Positions 14,722 to 25,685 are shown, counted from the first letter of the stretch. The stretch: 29,243 nucleotides of DNA from Blastococcus sp. CT_GayMR20 (GCF_004570345.1 NZ_SPQM01000059.1:1-29243); one strand, 5' to 3'. Notes: generated from the letters alone by a model not told the origin. Program-made: numbers and translations.

Positions 14722-15141
14722 TCGGCGATCACCATGGGCCAGGTCGCCGAGCCGTACATCCCGCGCAAGGCCATCCGGCACCTGGAGAAGGGCCGGCTGG
14801 TCATCTTCGGCGCCGGTGCCGGCATGCCCTACTTCTCGACCGACACCGTCGCCGCCCAGCGCGCCCTGGAGATCGAGTGCCAGGTGCTGCTGATGGGGAA
14901 GAACGGCGTGGACGGCGTCTACGACGACGACCCCCGCACCAACCCCGACGCCGTCATGTACGACGACCTGGACTACGCGACGGTGCTCGCCAAGCAGCTC
15001 AAGGTGGCCGACGCGACCGCGATCAGCCTCTGCATGGACAACCAGATGCCGATCGTGGTGTTCAACCTCCTGCGCGACGGCAACATCGCGCGGGCGACCG
15101 CAGGTGAGAGGATCGGGACGCTGATCAGCCAGCCGTCCTGA
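14722..15141 (+). pseudogene. pyrH: Uridylate kinase PyrH, second 3' fragment
   Basis: 139 native C-terminal codons from [12 protein letters not shown] to the stop at 15139-15141, identical to the left-arm copy. Upstream of 14722 the + strand is antisense to pyrH, so the longer open frame beginning at 14614 is chimeric. No start region exists on this side. Confidence 0.93.
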
Positions 15142-15213
15142 GCGGCCGGACGGAGACAGCGAGAAGACGATGACGGCGGACGCGGACGTCCGCCGCCGAT
15201 GGAGGGAAGACCC

Positions 15214-15771
15214 GTGATCGACGACACCCTGCTCGATGCCGAGGAGCGGATGGACAAGGCCCTGTCGGTCGCTCGCGAGGACCTCGGGTCGGTGCGCACC
15301 GGGCGGGCCGCCCCCTCGATGTTCAACAAGATCCTCGTGGACTACTACGGCGCGCCCACGCCCGTCCCGCAGATGGCCTCCATCACCGTGCCCGAGGCGC
15401 GCATGGCGGTCATCAAGGCCTACGACCAGACCCAGCTGTCGGCCATCGAGAAGGCCATCCGGGACAGCGACCTCGGCGTGAACCCCACGAACGACGGCCA
15501 GGTCCTGCGGGTGGTGTTCCCCCAGCTCACCGAGGAGCGCCGGCGCGACCTGGTGAAGGTCGCCCGCGCCAAGGGCGAGGACGCCAAGATCGCCATCCGC
15601 AACATCCGCCGCCGGGCCAAGGAAGAGCTGGACCGCATCGCGAAGGACGGCGAGGCCGGCGAGGACGACGTGCGTCGCGCGGAGAAGGAGCTCGACCACC
15701 TGACCGAGCAGCACGTGCACGGCATCGACGAGGCCATGAAGAACAAGGAGACCGAGCTGCTCGAGGTCTGA
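15214..15771 (+). CDS. frr: Ribosome recycling factor (mirror copy)
   Basis: Identical to the copy at 13473-14030: 185 residues from GTG 15214 behind GGAGGG (15201-15206). It recycles ribosomes with EF-G. The pyrH-frr hairpin recurs at 15174-15195. Confidence 0.96.
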   Translation: MIDDTLLDAEERMDKALSVAREDLGSVRTGRAAPSMFNKILVDYYGAPTPVPQMASITVPEARMAVIKAYDQTQLSAIEKAIRDSDLGVNPTNDGQVLRVVFPQLTEERRRDLVKVARAKGEDAKIAIRNIRRRAKEELDRIAKDGEAGEDDVRRAEKELDHLTEQHVHGIDEAMKNKETELLEV

Positions 15772-15794
15772 CCTCCGACGGCCCGTCCCCGACC

Positions 15795-16871
15795 ATGACG
15801 CCTCCTCCCGCCGCCGACCGCCCCCGATCTGCCGATCGGGGGACCGGCCCGGTGCCGCCGCTCGGCGGGCGCCTGGCCCAGGCTCCCGGGCGGTCCGCAG
15901 CCGACGGCGACGACACCGGGCCCGTGCCGATCCGCGGCACCCGGCCGGCGCCGCCCTCGGCGCCGCAGCCCGTCGTGGCGCCGCCGGTGGTCGGTGACGA
16001 CACCCCGACGTCGACGGTCATGGCGACCCCGGACAGCGGACTACCCGTGACGGAGCAGACTCCCGGCCGCGCCGGACGCAACCTGCCCGCTGCCATCGGC
16101 GTCGGCGTCGGCCTGGTCGCCGTCATCGTGGCGTCGCTGGTCGTCTGGCGCCCCGCCTTCCTCGCCGTCCTGGTGGCGGCGATCCTCGTCGCCGTCGTGG
16201 AGCTCACCGGCGCGCTCAGGGCCGGCCGCTTCCGCCCGCCCCTGATCCCGCTGCTCGTGGGCACGGTGGCCATGGAGGCCCTGGCCTGGACGCGGGGACC
16301 CACGGGCCTCGTCGTCGGCTTCCTGATCACCGCGCTCGCCGTCCTCCTGTGGCGGCTGGCCGACGGGCCGGAGGGCTACCTCGACGACGCCGCCTCCGGC
16401 GTCCTCGTCGCCCTGTACGTCCCGCTGCTCGCCGGGTTCGCCGTCCTGCTGCTCGTCCCCGAGGACGGCGCCACGCGCGTGCTGGTCTTCATCGCGACGG
16501 TGGTCGCCAGCGACGTGGGTGGCTACGCCGCGGGGGTGCTGTTCGGCAAGCACCCCATGGCGCCGTCCATCAGTCCGAAGAAGTCCTGGGAGGGCATGGT
16601 CGGCTCGGTGCTGGCCTGCATGCTCGTGGCCAGCCCCTTCTTCCTGCTGGGCCTGGACGGCCCGCCGTGGGGCGGCCTCGTCTTCGGCGCGGCCATCGCC
16701 GTCACCGCGACGATCGGCGACCTGGGGGAGTCGCTCATCAAGCGCGATCTCGGCATCAAGGACATGGGCAGCCTGCTGCCGGGGCACGGCGGGATCATGG
16801 ACCGCCTCGACTCGCTCCTCCCGGCGGCGGCGGTCTCCTACCTGCTGCTCTCGCTCCTCGCGCCCGTCTAG
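15795..16871 (+). CDS. cdsA: Phosphatidate cytidylyltransferase (mirror copy)
   Basis: Identical to 12373-13449: CDP-diacylglycerol synthase of 358 residues with a disordered N-terminal extension and an intact CDS signature near residues 313-337. The 9-bp stem-loop recurs at 15821-15842. Its stop shares CTAG with the convergent gene. Confidence 0.94.
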   Translation: MTPPPAADRPRSADRGTGPVPPLGGRLAQAPGRSAADGDDTGPVPIRGTRPAPPSAPQPVVAPPVVGDDTPTSTVMATPDSGLPVTEQTPGRAGRNLPAAIGVGVGLVAVIVASLVVWRPAFLAVLVAAILVAVVELTGALRAGRFRPPLIPLLVGTVAMEALAWTRGPTGLVVGFLITALAVLLWRLADGPEGYLDDAASGVLVALYVPLLAGFAVLLLVPEDGATRVLVFIATVVASDVGGYAAGVLFGKHPMAPSISPKKSWEGMVGSVLACMLVASPFFLLGLDGPPWGGLVFGAAIAVTATIGDLGESLIKRDLGIKDMGSLLPGHGGIMDRLDSLLPAAAVSYLLLSLLAPV

Positions 16872-17974
16872 GCCGGCCGGTCGGCCTGCCAGGCCGAGCC
16901 GACCGCCTCGAACCCTCGCCGGGCGTACCAGTGCTGCGGCCAGTCGTCGGCCGCGGCCTCGAGGACGACGAGGTCGCACCCCGCCTCCACCGCCAGATCC
17001 AGCGCCCGGGCGAGGACGGCGTCGGCGTGCCCGCGGCCCCGTGCGGCCGGTTCGGTGAGCACCGAGTCCACCGCCGCGGTCGCGCCGTCGACCCGGAGCT
17101 GACCCGAGGCGACCACCCGGCCGTCCTCCCGGACCACCACGTCGGTGACGGCGACGACCCGGTCGTTGAGGTGTTCGCGGCCGACGAGCTGCGCCACCAT
17201 GTCGTCCCGCTGCCGCTCGCCGGCCAGCTGCTTCCGCCACGACTGCGCCCAGAAGTCGTGCACCTCGCGCTGGTCGACCACCTCGGCGCGTGTTCCGCCG
17301 TCGACCGGACCGGCCGGGCGAGCCATCAGCACCAGCTCCTCGGTCGTCCACCCCCGCGCCGCCAGCTCCGCGGCGGTGCCGGCGGCGTCCGGCCACAGCA
17401 GCGTGGCGGTCTGGTGCCGCCACCCCGCGTTCCCGCCGACCTCGTCCGCCGCGGCCTCGATCGTGGCGGCGTCGACCGGCTCGGTCAGCACCAGCCTGTT
17501 GTTGTCGCGGGAGTGCGGGAAGTCGGGGTCGAGGACCGCCACGCCGCCGGGGACGTCGCCCACCCCGACCGCCCGACGCAGCGGCAACGACATGAGGAGG
17601 GCCAGCGTCCGGCCGAGCGCGTCGCCGGGGGCTGGCAGCACGAACGGCGTGGGCGGCCGGTAGGGGACGACCGCCACCACGGCGCTCACCGGCAGCGGTC
17701 CGAACAGGGAAAGGACCCCGTCCTCCTCACCCTTCGCAGGCTCGGGACAAGACCCGGTACGGGACCGAGAAGTCAGCCGGCCGGGATCGACGACCAGCAG
17801 GACGAGGTCGCGGCGGCCGGGGAAGAGGGCCTGCGCCGGCAGGTGCACCTGGTCGGGTGCCGATAGGTGGACGAACCCGGCCGAACCCAGCGACGGCGGG
17901 CGGACCGCGCCCTCGGTCAACGCCCGCCGCCATCCGGCGGGCTCGATCAGGTGCAGGAGGAGGTCGTCGGGCAC
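16868..17974 (-). CDS. DUF952-GNAT fusion protein (mirror copy)
   Basis: Identical to 11270-12376: 368 residues, an N-terminal DUF952 domain and a C-terminal GNAT domain with motif RGRGHA. The REP-like in-frame stretch recurs at 17724-17770. Confidence 0.82.
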   Translation of the reverse strand: MPDDLLLHLIEPAGWRRALTEGAVRPPSLGSAGFVHLSAPDQVHLPAQALFPGRRDLVLLVVDPGRLTSRSRTGSCPEPAKGEEDGVLSLFGPLPVSAVVAVVPYRPPTPFVLPAPGDALGRTLALLMSLPLRRAVGVGDVPGGVAVLDPDFPHSRDNNRLVLTEPVDAATIEAAADEVGGNAGWRHQTATLLWPDAAGTAAELAARGWTTEELVLMARPAGPVDGGTRAEVVDQREVHDFWAQSWRKQLAGERQRDDMVAQLVGREHLNDRVVAVTDVVVREDGRVVASGQLRVDGATAAVDSVLTEPAARGRGHADAVLARALDLAVEAGCDLVVLEAAADDWPQHWYARRGFEAVGSAWQADRPA

Positions 17975-18001
17975 GGGGTGATCCTGCTGCACGATGACGG
18001 G

Positions 18002-19045
18002 GTGACCGATCAGGAGCTCGAGCGTCTCGCGCAGGGCTACCGCGCGTTCGTCTCGGAGGCCGCGGTCGAGTCGCCGGTGTACTCCGGGCTGGCCGCCGCG
18101 GTGGCCGGCGACCGCGACGTCCTGCGCTTCCTGGCCGGACTCCCGCCGGGACGACGCCAACCCACCCTGCTGTTCGCCGCGCTGCGCTTCCTGGGTGGTG
18201 TCCCGGCGGACGGCGCCGCGCTGCACGAGCGGGTGCTGTCGGACTCCCAGCGCCTCGACGCGACCATGCGTGCCCGGGCCACGCAGACGAACGAGCCGGC
18301 CCGCTGCGCGGCGCTCCTCCCTGCTCTGGCCACGATCGGCGGGTCGCTCGCCCTCGTCGAGGTCGGCACCTCCGCGGGCCTCTGCCTGTACCCGGACCGC
18401 TACAGCTACGAGTACGACGGCCGGCCGGTCGGCCCCCGGCAGGACGTCCACCTCCGGTGCACCACGAGCGGGCCGGTTCCGCTGCCCAGCGGTCTGCCGC
18501 AGGTCGTCGCCCGCATCGGGATCGACCTGAACCCGCTCGACGTCACCGATCCCGACGACCGCGCGTGGCTGCGCGCCCTCGTCTGGCCGGGGCCGGTCGA
18601 GAGCGAGCGGCTGCAGCGCCTCGACGCGGCGGCCGCCGTCGCCGCACTCGACCCGCCCGTGCTCCTGGCCGGGGACCTCGTCGAGCGGCTGCCCGCCGCG
18701 CTCGCGCTCGTGCCGGCCGGCGCCACCCCCGTCGTCCTGCACACGGCCGTGCTGCCGTACGTGCCGGAGGACCGCCGGACGGCGTTCGTCGAGCAGGTGC
18801 GCGGCCTGCCGGTGCGCTGGGTCGCCCAGGAGGGGGCCGGGATGGTGCCGGGAACGGGAAGACAGTTCCGCGGCGGGTGGGGTCCGTACTTCGTGCTGTC
18901 GATCGACGGGCGGCCGGTCGCGCGAACCGCCCCGCACGGTGGCCGCATCGACTGGCTCGACGAGGGGTCACCCGGGCCCGTCAGGCCAGGGGCGGATCCG
19001 GATCGATCCCGCGGGTCTTCAGGGCGGACTCGATCGCCTCGTTGA
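18002..19045 (+). CDS. DUF2332 family protein (mirror copy)
   Basis: Identical to 10199-11242: 347 residues with the EVGTSAGL glycine-rich loop, function unknown. GTG 17978 is the alternative start. Its 3' end overlaps the convergent ppk2 copy by 65 bases. Confidence 0.85.
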   Translation: MTDQELERLAQGYRAFVSEAAVESPVYSGLAAAVAGDRDVLRFLAGLPPGRRQPTLLFAALRFLGGVPADGAALHERVLSDSQRLDATMRARATQTNEPARCAALLPALATIGGSLALVEVGTSAGLCLYPDRYSYEYDGRPVGPRQDVHLRCTTSGPVPLPSGLPQVVARIGIDLNPLDVTDPDDRAWLRALVWPGPVESERLQRLDAAAAVAALDPPVLLAGDLVERLPAALALVPAGATPVVLHTAVLPYVPEDRRTAFVEQVRGLPVRWVAQEGAGMVPGTGRQFRGGWGPYFVLSIDGRPVARTAPHGGRIDWLDEGSPGPVRPGADPDRSRGSSGRTRSPR

Positions 19046-19745
19046 CCGTCCGGACGACGGCCACCCGCGCCCAGCGCTTGTCCTCGCCGGCGATCACGTG
19101 CCAGGGCCCGGCGGGGTGGTCGGTGCGCTCGAGCATGTCCTCGACGGCGGCTTCGTAGGCCGGCCGCTTCTCCCGGTTGCGCCAGTCCTCCTCGGTCAGC
19201 TTCCAGGCCTTGTACGGGTTCCCCTGGCGCGACTCGAACCGGCGGAGCTGCTCCTCGGGGGACAGGTGCATCCAGAACTTGACCAGGACCGTGCCCTCGG
19301 CGGCGAGCGTCGTCTCCAGATCGACGATCTCCTGGTACGCGCGCTGCCACTGGTGCTCCTCGGCGAAACCCTCCACCCGCTCGACGAGCACGCGGCCGTA
19401 CCAGGTGCGGTCGAGCACGGCCATGCCGCCCCAGCCCGGGAGCACCGGCCAGAACCGCCAGAGGAAGTGGTGCCGCTTCTCGTCGTGGGTGGGCGCGGCG
19501 AACTGCGCCACCCGCACGTGCCGGGGGTCCAGCTCGCCGACCAGGCGCTGGATCGCACCGCCCTTGCCGGAGGCGTCCCACCCCTCGAACAGCACGAGCA
19601 GCGGCGGCCCGAGCTCTCCGGGGCCGATCTGGCCGCCCAGAAGCAGGCGCAGGTGCACCAGGCGCTCCTGGGCTGCCTTCAGCTGCAGTTTCGCGTCCTT
19701 CTTCGACAGGCTGACCGAGAGGTCGACGTCCTGGAGCCGGCTCAT
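18981..19745 (-). CDS. ppk2: PPK2-family polyphosphate kinase (mirror copy)
   Basis: Identical to 9499-10263: 254 residues with Walker A GWDASGKGG and Walker B VLDRTWYGR. Upstream hairpins recur at 19760-19778 and 19815-19830. Confidence 0.91.
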   Translation of the reverse strand: MSRLQDVDLSVSLSKKDAKLQLKAAQERLVHLRLLLGGQIGPGELGPPLLVLFEGWDASGKGGAIQRLVGELDPRHVRVAQFAAPTHDEKRHHFLWRFWPVLPGWGGMAVLDRTWYGRVLVERVEGFAEEHQWQRAYQEIVDLETTLAAEGTVLVKFWMHLSPEEQLRRFESRQGNPYKAWKLTEEDWRNREKRPAYEAAVEDMLERTDHPAGPWHVIAGEDKRWARVAVVRTVNEAIESALKTRGIDPDPPLA

Positions 19746-19878
19746 GCGCAGAGCCTGACGCGCGGCGGGCCGCCGCGCAGCCCGGGAACTGAGCGGGCGA
19801 GGCCCCGGTCACCGACGAGTCAGCACTCGTGGGCCAGCACGATCGCGAAGCCGCCGCCGTCCCCTCGCCGAGTGATGG

Positions 19879-19926
19879 GTTGTCGTCGCCGCCGCCGGCG
19901 TGTCGGCGCGTGTCGGCGACGGCAAC
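19879..19926 (-). terminator. Hairpin after the TrmH-like gene (mirror copy)
   Basis: Mirror of 9318-9365: arms matching at 12 of 13 positions just past the stop codon, with the tandem GCCGACACGC 10-mer spanning arm and loop. Confidence 0.55.
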
Positions 19927-20583
19927 TCAACAGTCGGCCGGGGGCTCCCCGTGCTGCCTGATCCAGGCATGCATCGCGATGCCGGCGGCCACCCCGGCGT
20001 TGATCGACCGCGTGGAGCCGTACTGGGCGATCGAGAGCACCCCGTCGGCCGCGGCCCGCGCCTCCTCCGACAGCCCGCTGCCCTCCTGGCCGAACAGCAG
20101 CACGCAGGCCCTCGGGAGCCCGGCCGTCTCGAGCGGCCGGGCCCCCGGCAGGTTGTCGATCGCCAGCAACGGCAGACCGGCGTCCCGGGCCCAGGCCACG
20201 AGCTCCCCCACGTCGGCGTGGTGACGGACGTGCTGGTAGCGGTCGGTCACCATCGCGCCGCGGCGGTTCCAGCGCTTCTTCCCGACGATGTGCACGGCCT
20301 CGGCGAGGAAGGCGTTCGCCGTCCGGACGACGGTCCCGATGTTGAGGTCGTGCCGCCAGTTCTCGATGGCGACGTGGAAGGGATGCCGGCGCCGGTCGAG
20401 GTCGGCGACGATCGCCGCCACGGTCCAGTAGCGGTAGCAGTCGACGACGTTGCGCCGGTCACCGTGCTCGAGCAGCTCGGGGTCGTAGCGGGGGTCCGCC
20501 GGCCACGGACCGGTCCACGGCCCCACCCCCACCGTGTCGAGGACGGCCTCCGGCGGGGTGAGGTCCGTCTCGCCGTCCGTCAC
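19927..20583 (-). CDS. SpoU/TrmH-family RNA methyltransferase (mirror copy)
   Basis: Identical to 8661-9317: 218 residues with SpoU motifs 1-3 ([21 protein letters not shown] and the [13 protein letters not shown] region). It is divergent from rlmN by 33 bases. Confidence 0.89.
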   Translation of the reverse strand: MTDGETDLTPPEAVLDTVGVGPWTGPWPADPRYDPELLEHGDRRNVVDCYRYWTVAAIVADLDRRRHPFHVAIENWRHDLNIGTVVRTANAFLAEAVHIVGKKRWNRRGAMVTDRYQHVRHHADVGELVAWARDAGLPLLAIDNLPGARPLETAGLPRACVLLFGQEGSGLSEEARAAADGVLSIAQYGSTRSINAGVAAGIAMHAWIRQHGEPPADC

Positions 20584-20616
20584 CCCGAGGACGCTAGTGG
20601 GACCATGGGCGGCGCC

Positions 20617-21789
20617 ATGACTGCCCTCCCGCTCGTCTTCGACGCCCCTCGCCGGGGGATGCCCCGGCGCCACCTCGCCGACCTCACCCGCGAGGAGGCC
20701 CGTGCGGCGGTCGCCGAGCTCGGGCACCCGCCCTTCCGCGCCGACCAGCTCGCCCGGCACTTCTACCGCGGCGTCACCGACCCGGCGAAGATGACCGACC
20801 TGCCCGCGGCCACCCGCGAGGAGCTCACCGAGGCGCTGCTGCCGGGGCTGCTGACCGTCGTCCGTCACCAGACGGCCGACAACGGGCGCACCCGCAAGAC
20901 GCTGTGGCGGCTGCACGACGGGGCGCTCGTAGAGAGCGTGCTCATGCGCTACCCGGACCGGGCCACGGTCTGCATCTCCAGCCAGGCCGGCTGCGGCATG
21001 GCCTGCCCGTTCTGCGCCACCGGCCAGCAGGGACTGACCCGCAACCTGTCGGCCGCGGAGATCATCGGCCAGGCGGTCGCGGCCGCGGCGGCGATGGCCG
21101 ACGGCGAGATCGAGGGCGGCCCGGGGCGGCTGTCGAACGTCGTCTTCATGGGGATGGGGGAGCCGCTCGCCAACTACGCGCGGGTCCGCAAGACCCTCGA
21201 CGCGCTGCTCACCCCGGCCCCGCACGGGCTCGGGCTCTCGCAGCGCTCGGTCACGGTCTCGACGGTCGGGCTGGTGCCGGCGATCCGCCGGCTCACCGAG
21301 GAGGGGCGCAACGTCACGCTGGCGGTCAGCCTGCACGCACCGGACGACGAGCTGCGCGACACCCTGGTGCCGATCAACACCCGCTGGAAGGTGGGCGAGG
21401 TCGTCGACGCCGCCGACGCCTACGCGAAGAAGACCGGCCGCCGCTACTCGGTCGAGTACGCGCTGATCCGGGACGTCAACGACCAGCCGTTCCGGGCGGA
21501 CCTGCTCGGCAAGCTGCTCGCCGGCCGGCTCGCGCACGTGAACCTGATCCCGCTGAACCCCACCCCGGGCAGTCCGTGGGACGCCAGCCCACTGCCGGCA
21601 CAGCGGGAGTTCGTCGCGCGGCTTCGGGCGGCCGGCGTGGCGACGACGGTGCGCGACACCCGCGGCCAGGACATCGACGGCGCCTGCGGCCAGCTCGCGG
21701 CGGCCGACAGCATCAGCGTCCCGAGCGTGGCCGTGCCCACCCCGACGGCCGAGCCGACGATGGAGCTGGGCGCCGAGGGCGACGAGTGA
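20617..21789 (+). CDS. rlmN: 23S rRNA / tRNA adenine-C2 methyltransferase RlmN (mirror copy)
   Basis: Identical to 7455-8627: radical-[11 protein letters not shown] motif, mechanistic cysteines C119 and C357, 390 residues from ATG 20617 (ATG 20605 possible). The stop overlaps the VIT1 gene start as GTGA. Confidence 0.96.
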   Translation: MTALPLVFDAPRRGMPRRHLADLTREEARAAVAELGHPPFRADQLARHFYRGVTDPAKMTDLPAATREELTEALLPGLLTVVRHQTADNGRTRKTLWRLHDGALVESVLMRYPDRATVCISSQAGCGMACPFCATGQQGLTRNLSAAEIIGQAVAAAAAMADGEIEGGPGRLSNVVFMGMGEPLANYARVRKTLDALLTPAPHGLGLSQRSVTVSTVGLVPAIRRLTEEGRNVTLAVSLHAPDDELRDTLVPINTRWKVGEVVDAADAYAKKTGRRYSVEYALIRDVNDQPFRADLLGKLLAGRLAHVNLIPLNPTPGSPWDASPLPAQREFVARLRAAGVATTVRDTRGQDIDGACGQLAAADSISVPSVAVPTPTAEPTMELGAEGDE

Positions 21790-22502
21790 ATCCGGCTCCT
21801 GCGGACGCCGAGGCGCACGAGCACTCCCACGCCGACGTCTCCGGTGGGTGGCTGCGCGCCGCCGTGTTCGGGGCGATGGACGGCCTGGTCACGAACACCG
21901 CGCTCGTCGCCGGTGTCGGCGGAGGCGGCGCGGCGCCGCGCGCCATCGTGCTCGCCGGCGTCGCCAGCCTGGTGGCGGGCGCCATCTCGATGGCCCTCGG
22001 TGAGTACACGTCGGTGAAGACGCAGAACGAGCAGCTCGACCTCGAGGTGGCGAAGGAACGGGCCGAGCTCGAGCGCAACCCCGAGGGTGAGCTGGCGGAA
22101 CTCGTGCAGATGTTGCGCGTGCGGGGGGTCGAGGAGGACCTGGCCAGGGACGTCGCCGTCCAGCTGTCGCAGAACCCGGAGACCGCGCTGCGGCTGCACG
22201 TCGTCGCCGAGCTGGGTCTCAACCCGGAGGACAAGCCCTCACCGCGGGTCGCCGCGGTGTCGTCGTTCCTGACCTTCGGGACCGGCGCGCTCGTGCCGCT
22301 GCTGCCCTACCTGCTGGGCTTCTCGGCGCTCTGGGCGGCGCTGCTGTGCGGCGGCCTCGGGCTGGTGGTCGCCGGCGCGCTGTCGTCCCGCTTCACGCCG
22401 CGCCCGTGGTGGTACGCGGGGCTGCGCCAGCTCCTGTTCGGGGCGGCCGCCGCGGGGATCACCTACCTGATCGGATCGGCGATCGGCACCACCGTCTCTT
22501 GA
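21786..22502 (+). CDS. VIT1/CCC1-family transporter-like protein (mirror copy)
   Basis: Identical to 6742-7458: 238 residues with the MDGLVTN and GEYTSVKTQ motifs, a charged cytosolic metal-binding segment and about five membrane helices. The GTG start is coupled to rlmN. Confidence 0.87.
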   Translation: MNPAPADAEAHEHSHADVSGGWLRAAVFGAMDGLVTNTALVAGVGGGGAAPRAIVLAGVASLVAGAISMALGEYTSVKTQNEQLDLEVAKERAELERNPEGELAELVQMLRVRGVEEDLARDVAVQLSQNPETALRLHVVAELGLNPEDKPSPRVAAVSSFLTFGTGALVPLLPYLLGFSALWAALLCGGLGLVVAGALSSRFTPRPWWYAGLRQLLFGAAAAGITYLIGSAIGTTVS

Positions 22503-22505
22503 CGG

Positions 22506-22793
22506 TCAGTGACTGCGCCAGGCGTTCTTCCGCCGGAACCGGTCCCACACGAGGATCAGGATCATCAGGGCGACGGTGCCGATGAGCCAGATGTCCTCCA
22601 TGCGGCCCTCGTGGTTGCCCACGAGGTAGGCCGCCGTGAAGAGGATGGGGATGATGGCCAGGCGGCGTCCCCACTTGCCCATCTCGCCGTGCCAGCCCCA
22701 CTCCTCGGGACGCTCGTGCTCGACCGGGTGCTCGCCGACGCGGACGAGCCCCTCCTCGCGTCCCGGCTGGTTGACCCGCTGCGTATCGCTCAC
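22506..22793 (-). CDS. DUF2631 small membrane protein (mirror copy)
   Basis: Identical to 6451-6738: 95 residues with the EWGWHGEMGKWGRR segment and two membrane helices. An in-frame ATG would extend the start to 22802. Confidence 0.86.
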   Translation of the reverse strand: MSDTQRVNQPGREEGLVRVGEHPVEHERPEEWGWHGEMGKWGRRLAIIPILFTAAYLVGNHEGRMEDIWLIGTVALMILILVWDRFRRKNAWRSH

Positions 22794-22879
22794 GCGCTGC
22801 ATTCTGGCAGGACGACGGCCGCACCACCTCGTGAGGTGGCGCCGCGCCGGCATCTGGCGTGTTCGGGGAGGATGCGGGC

Positions 22880-23038
22880 GTGAGCGGACAGGGACGTGAG
22901 CATCGCAGCGAGGCGGCCGCCGACAGGGAGGGAGCATCGCAGCGAGGAACGAGCGAGGAGCGGACCGACCGCGGAGGCGGTCCGGACCACGGAGCGAGGA
23001 GCGCAGCTGCCCGCGGGAGGGAACCGGAGTCATCGTGA
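22880..23038 (+). CDS. Small ORF in the dxr leader, doubtful (mirror copy)
   Basis: Identical to 6206-6364: a 52-codon, Arg/Glu-rich frame built from leader repeats. Its TGA overlaps the dxr GTG. It may be spurious. Confidence 0.25.
   Translation: MSGQGREHRSEAAADREGASQRGTSEERTDRGGGPDHGARSAAARGREPESS
22887..22947 (+). repeat. Direct repeats upstream of dxr (mirror copy)
   Basis: GAGCATCGCAGCGAGG at 22898-22913 and 22932-22947, each preceded by GACAGGGA (22887-22894, 22922-22929). A stem-loop follows at 22967-22982. Confidence 0.7.
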
Positions 23039-24234
23039 GTTCCCCCCGTGAGGTCACCCTGCTCGGCTCGACCGGGTCCATCGGCCGGCAGGCGATCGCC
23101 GTCGCGCAGCAGAACCCGGAGCGGTTGCGGGTCACCGGGCTCGCCGCCGGTGGAGGAGACGTCGCCCTGCTGGCCGAGCAGGCGCTGGCCCTCGGGGTGC
23201 GCACGGTCGCGGTCGCCCGGGCCACTGCCGCGCAGGACCTGCAGTTGGCGTTCTACGCCGCCGCCTCCCAGCGCGGCTGGGCCAAGGGCGAGTACTCCCT
23301 GCCGGAGATCCTGGCCGGGCCGCGGGCGGCCGAGGAGCTCGCGGCCCGCCCCGCCGACGTCGTCCTCAACGGGATCACCGGCTCCATCGGCCTGCGTCCC
23401 ACCCTGTCGGCCCTCGCGGCCGGCCGCACCGTCGCCCTGGCCAACAAGGAGTCGCTCATCGCCGGCGGCGACCTGGTCACCGCGGCGGCCGCACCGGGGC
23501 AGCTCGTGCCCGTGGACTCCGAGCACTCCGCTCTCGCGCAGTGCCTGCGGGGAGGCGCCCGCGGCGAGGTGGCGCGGCTGGTCCTGACCGCCAGCGGCGG
23601 CCCGTTCCGCGGCCGGCCCGCCGACGAGCTCGCCGGCGTCTCGGTGGCCGACGCTCTCGCGCACCCGACCTGGAACATGGGTCCGGTCGTCACGATCAAT
23701 TCGGCGACCCTGGTCAACAAGGGGCTGGAGCTCATCGAGGCGCACCTGCTCTTCGACGTCCCGTACGCCGAGATCGACGTCGTGGTGCACCCGCAGTCGA
23801 TCGTGCACTCGATGGTGACCTTCGCCGACGGCGCGACCATCGCCCAGGCCAGCCCCCCGGACATGCGGCTCCCCATCGCGCTCGCCCTCGCCTGGCCCGA
23901 CCGGCTCCCGGACGTGCAGCCGGCCCTGGACTGGTCGGAGGCGAGCACCTGGGAGTTCCTGCCGCTGGACGAGGTCGCGTTCCCGGCGGTCCGGCTGGCA
24001 CGGTCGGCCGGGGAGGCCGGCGGCGTGCTCCCCGCGGTCTACAACGCCTCCAACGAGGAGGCGGTCGCCGCGTTCGTGGCGGGTCGCCTGTCGTTCCGGG
24101 GCATCGTGGACGTCGTCGCGCGTACCCTCGACGACGCGCCGGACCTCGGCGTCCCCACCGGCGTCGAGGACGTGCTGGCGGCGGAGAAGTGGGCCCGCGA
24201 GCACGCCAGGGGCGTGATAGGGCGGAGCTCGTGA
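23035..24234 (+). CDS. dxr: 1-deoxy-D-xylulose 5-phosphate reductoisomerase (mirror copy)
   Basis: Identical to 5010-6209: 399 residues with GSTGSIG, ANKES and metal ligands D161, E163 and E232. It makes MEP from DXP. GTG start at 23035. Confidence 0.96.
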   Translation: MSSPREVTLLGSTGSIGRQAIAVAQQNPERLRVTGLAAGGGDVALLAEQALALGVRTVAVARATAAQDLQLAFYAAASQRGWAKGEYSLPEILAGPRAAEELAARPADVVLNGITGSIGLRPTLSALAAGRTVALANKESLIAGGDLVTAAAAPGQLVPVDSEHSALAQCLRGGARGEVARLVLTASGGPFRGRPADELAGVSVADALAHPTWNMGPVVTINSATLVNKGLELIEAHLLFDVPYAEIDVVVHPQSIVHSMVTFADGATIAQASPPDMRLPIALALAWPDRLPDVQPALDWSEASTWEFLPLDEVAFPAVRLARSAGEAGGVLPAVYNASNEEAVAAFVAGRLSFRGIVDVVARTLDDAPDLGVPTGVEDVLAAEKWAREHARGVIGRSS

Positions 24235-24247
24235 CGGAGGGGCTGAA

Positions 24248-25621
24248 CTGAGCGGCATCCTGCTGACCGTCCTCGGCGTCGTCGCCTTCGCGATCGGCCT
24301 GCTCTTCTCGATCGGCTTCCACGAGCTGGGCCACTTCTACTGGGCGCGCCGCTTCGGCATGCGCGTGCCGCAGTTCATGGTCGGCTTCGGCCCCACGATC
24401 TTCTCCCGCCATCGCGGCGAGACCGAGTACGGCATCAAGGCGATCCCGCTCGGCGGCTACATCCGCATCGTCGGGATGATCCCGCCGGCCGAGGAGGGGG
24501 AGAGCAAGCGCGCCACCCGGATGCGCAGCTTCATCGCCGAGGTCCGCGGTCAGGCGCTCAACGACGTCCGGCCCGGGGACGAGGGCCGCGTCTTCTACGC
24601 CAAGCCGTGGTGGCAGCGCGTCATCGTCATGTTCGCCGGGCCGTTCCACAACCTGGTCCTGGCGGTCGTGTTCTTCACGATCACCCTCACCGTCGTGGGC
24701 ACCACCGTCCTCAGCACGCAGATCAGCACGGTGCCGGCCTGCGTCCTGCCGGCCGGAGCCGAGACCGCGGGTCAGGACGACGCCTGCTCCGTCCCGATCA
24801 CCCCGGAGGGCCGGACCTGCGAGGCCGGTGAGAGCGGCTGCACCCTGCCCCAGCGCAGCCCGGCGGCCGAGGCGGGCCTGCGCCCGGGCGACACGATCGT
24901 CGCCATCGACGGCGCACCCGTCGACCCCACGGCCTACGACAGCTGGACGACGGTGCAGGACACCATCCGCAGCAGTCCCGGGGTGCCGCTGGACCTCACC
25001 CTCGAACGGGACGGCGAGCGGCGCGAGGTGACGGTCACCCCGATCCCGAACACGGTGCTCGTCGAGCCGGGCAGCGCCGAGACGACGACGGCCGGCTACC
25101 TCGGGGTCAGCCCGGTGGACACCCTCGCCCGGCAGGACGTGAGCGCGCTCCCCGGCTACTTCGGCATGATCGTGTCGAACTCGGTCCAGCGCCTCATCGA
25201 GATCCCGCAGCGGGTGCCGCAGCTCTTCCGGGCGGCGTTCCTCGGCGAGGAGCGCGACAAGAACGGACCCATCGGCGTCGTCGGCGTCGGCCGGATCTCC
25301 GGCGAGGCCTTCGCCCTCCCGGCGTCCCAGCTCAGCGGCATGGAGAAGCTGAGCTTCTTCCTCAGCATGCTGGCCAGCGTCAACCTGGTGCTGTTCCTGT
25401 TCAACCTGCTGCCGATCTACCCGCTGGACGGCGGGCACGTCGCCGGGGCGCTGTACGAGAAGGCCCGGTCCACGGTGGCGCGGCTGCGCGGCCGCCCCGA
25501 CCCGGGCCCCTTCGACATCGCGCGCCTGATGCCGGTGGCCTACCTGGTAGCGGGCGTCTTCCTGGCGCTGTCGGCACTGCTCTTCATCGCCGACATCGTC
25601 AACCCGATCACGCTGGGCTAG
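24248..25621 (+). CDS. rip1: Site-2 (M50) intramembrane metalloprotease (mirror copy)
   Basis: Identical to 3623-4996: CTG start at 24248 behind GGAGGGG (24236-24242), HELGH at residues 25-29, a PDZ-like domain, and D394 in the LDGG motif. The mini-ORF MTEGLN precedes it at 24231-24251. Confidence 0.91.
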   Translation: MSGILLTVLGVVAFAIGLLFSIGFHELGHFYWARRFGMRVPQFMVGFGPTIFSRHRGETEYGIKAIPLGGYIRIVGMIPPAEEGESKRATRMRSFIAEVRGQALNDVRPGDEGRVFYAKPWWQRVIVMFAGPFHNLVLAVVFFTITLTVVGTTVLSTQISTVPACVLPAGAETAGQDDACSVPITPEGRTCEAGESGCTLPQRSPAAEAGLRPGDTIVAIDGAPVDPTAYDSWTTVQDTIRSSPGVPLDLTLERDGERREVTVTPIPNTVLVEPGSAETTTAGYLGVSPVDTLARQDVSALPGYFGMIVSNSVQRLIEIPQRVPQLFRAAFLGEERDKNGPIGVVGVGRISGEAFALPASQLSGMEKLSFFLSMLASVNLVLFLFNLLPIYPLDGGHVAGALYEKARSTVARLRGRPDPGPFDIARLMPVAYLVAGVFLALSALLFIADIVNPITLG

Positions 25622-25685
25622 CGGCGCCGTACAGCTCACAGCCACGTCGACGGCGCGTTCTGCTGATCAGGGGATACTGGCTGTC

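Noticed and set aside
14103..14825. A complete 240-residue PyrH starting at ATG 14825
   Set aside because: The length is right by chance only. Residues 1-34 are the antisense translation of pyrH from the other arm, and the KLxGE motif is absent.
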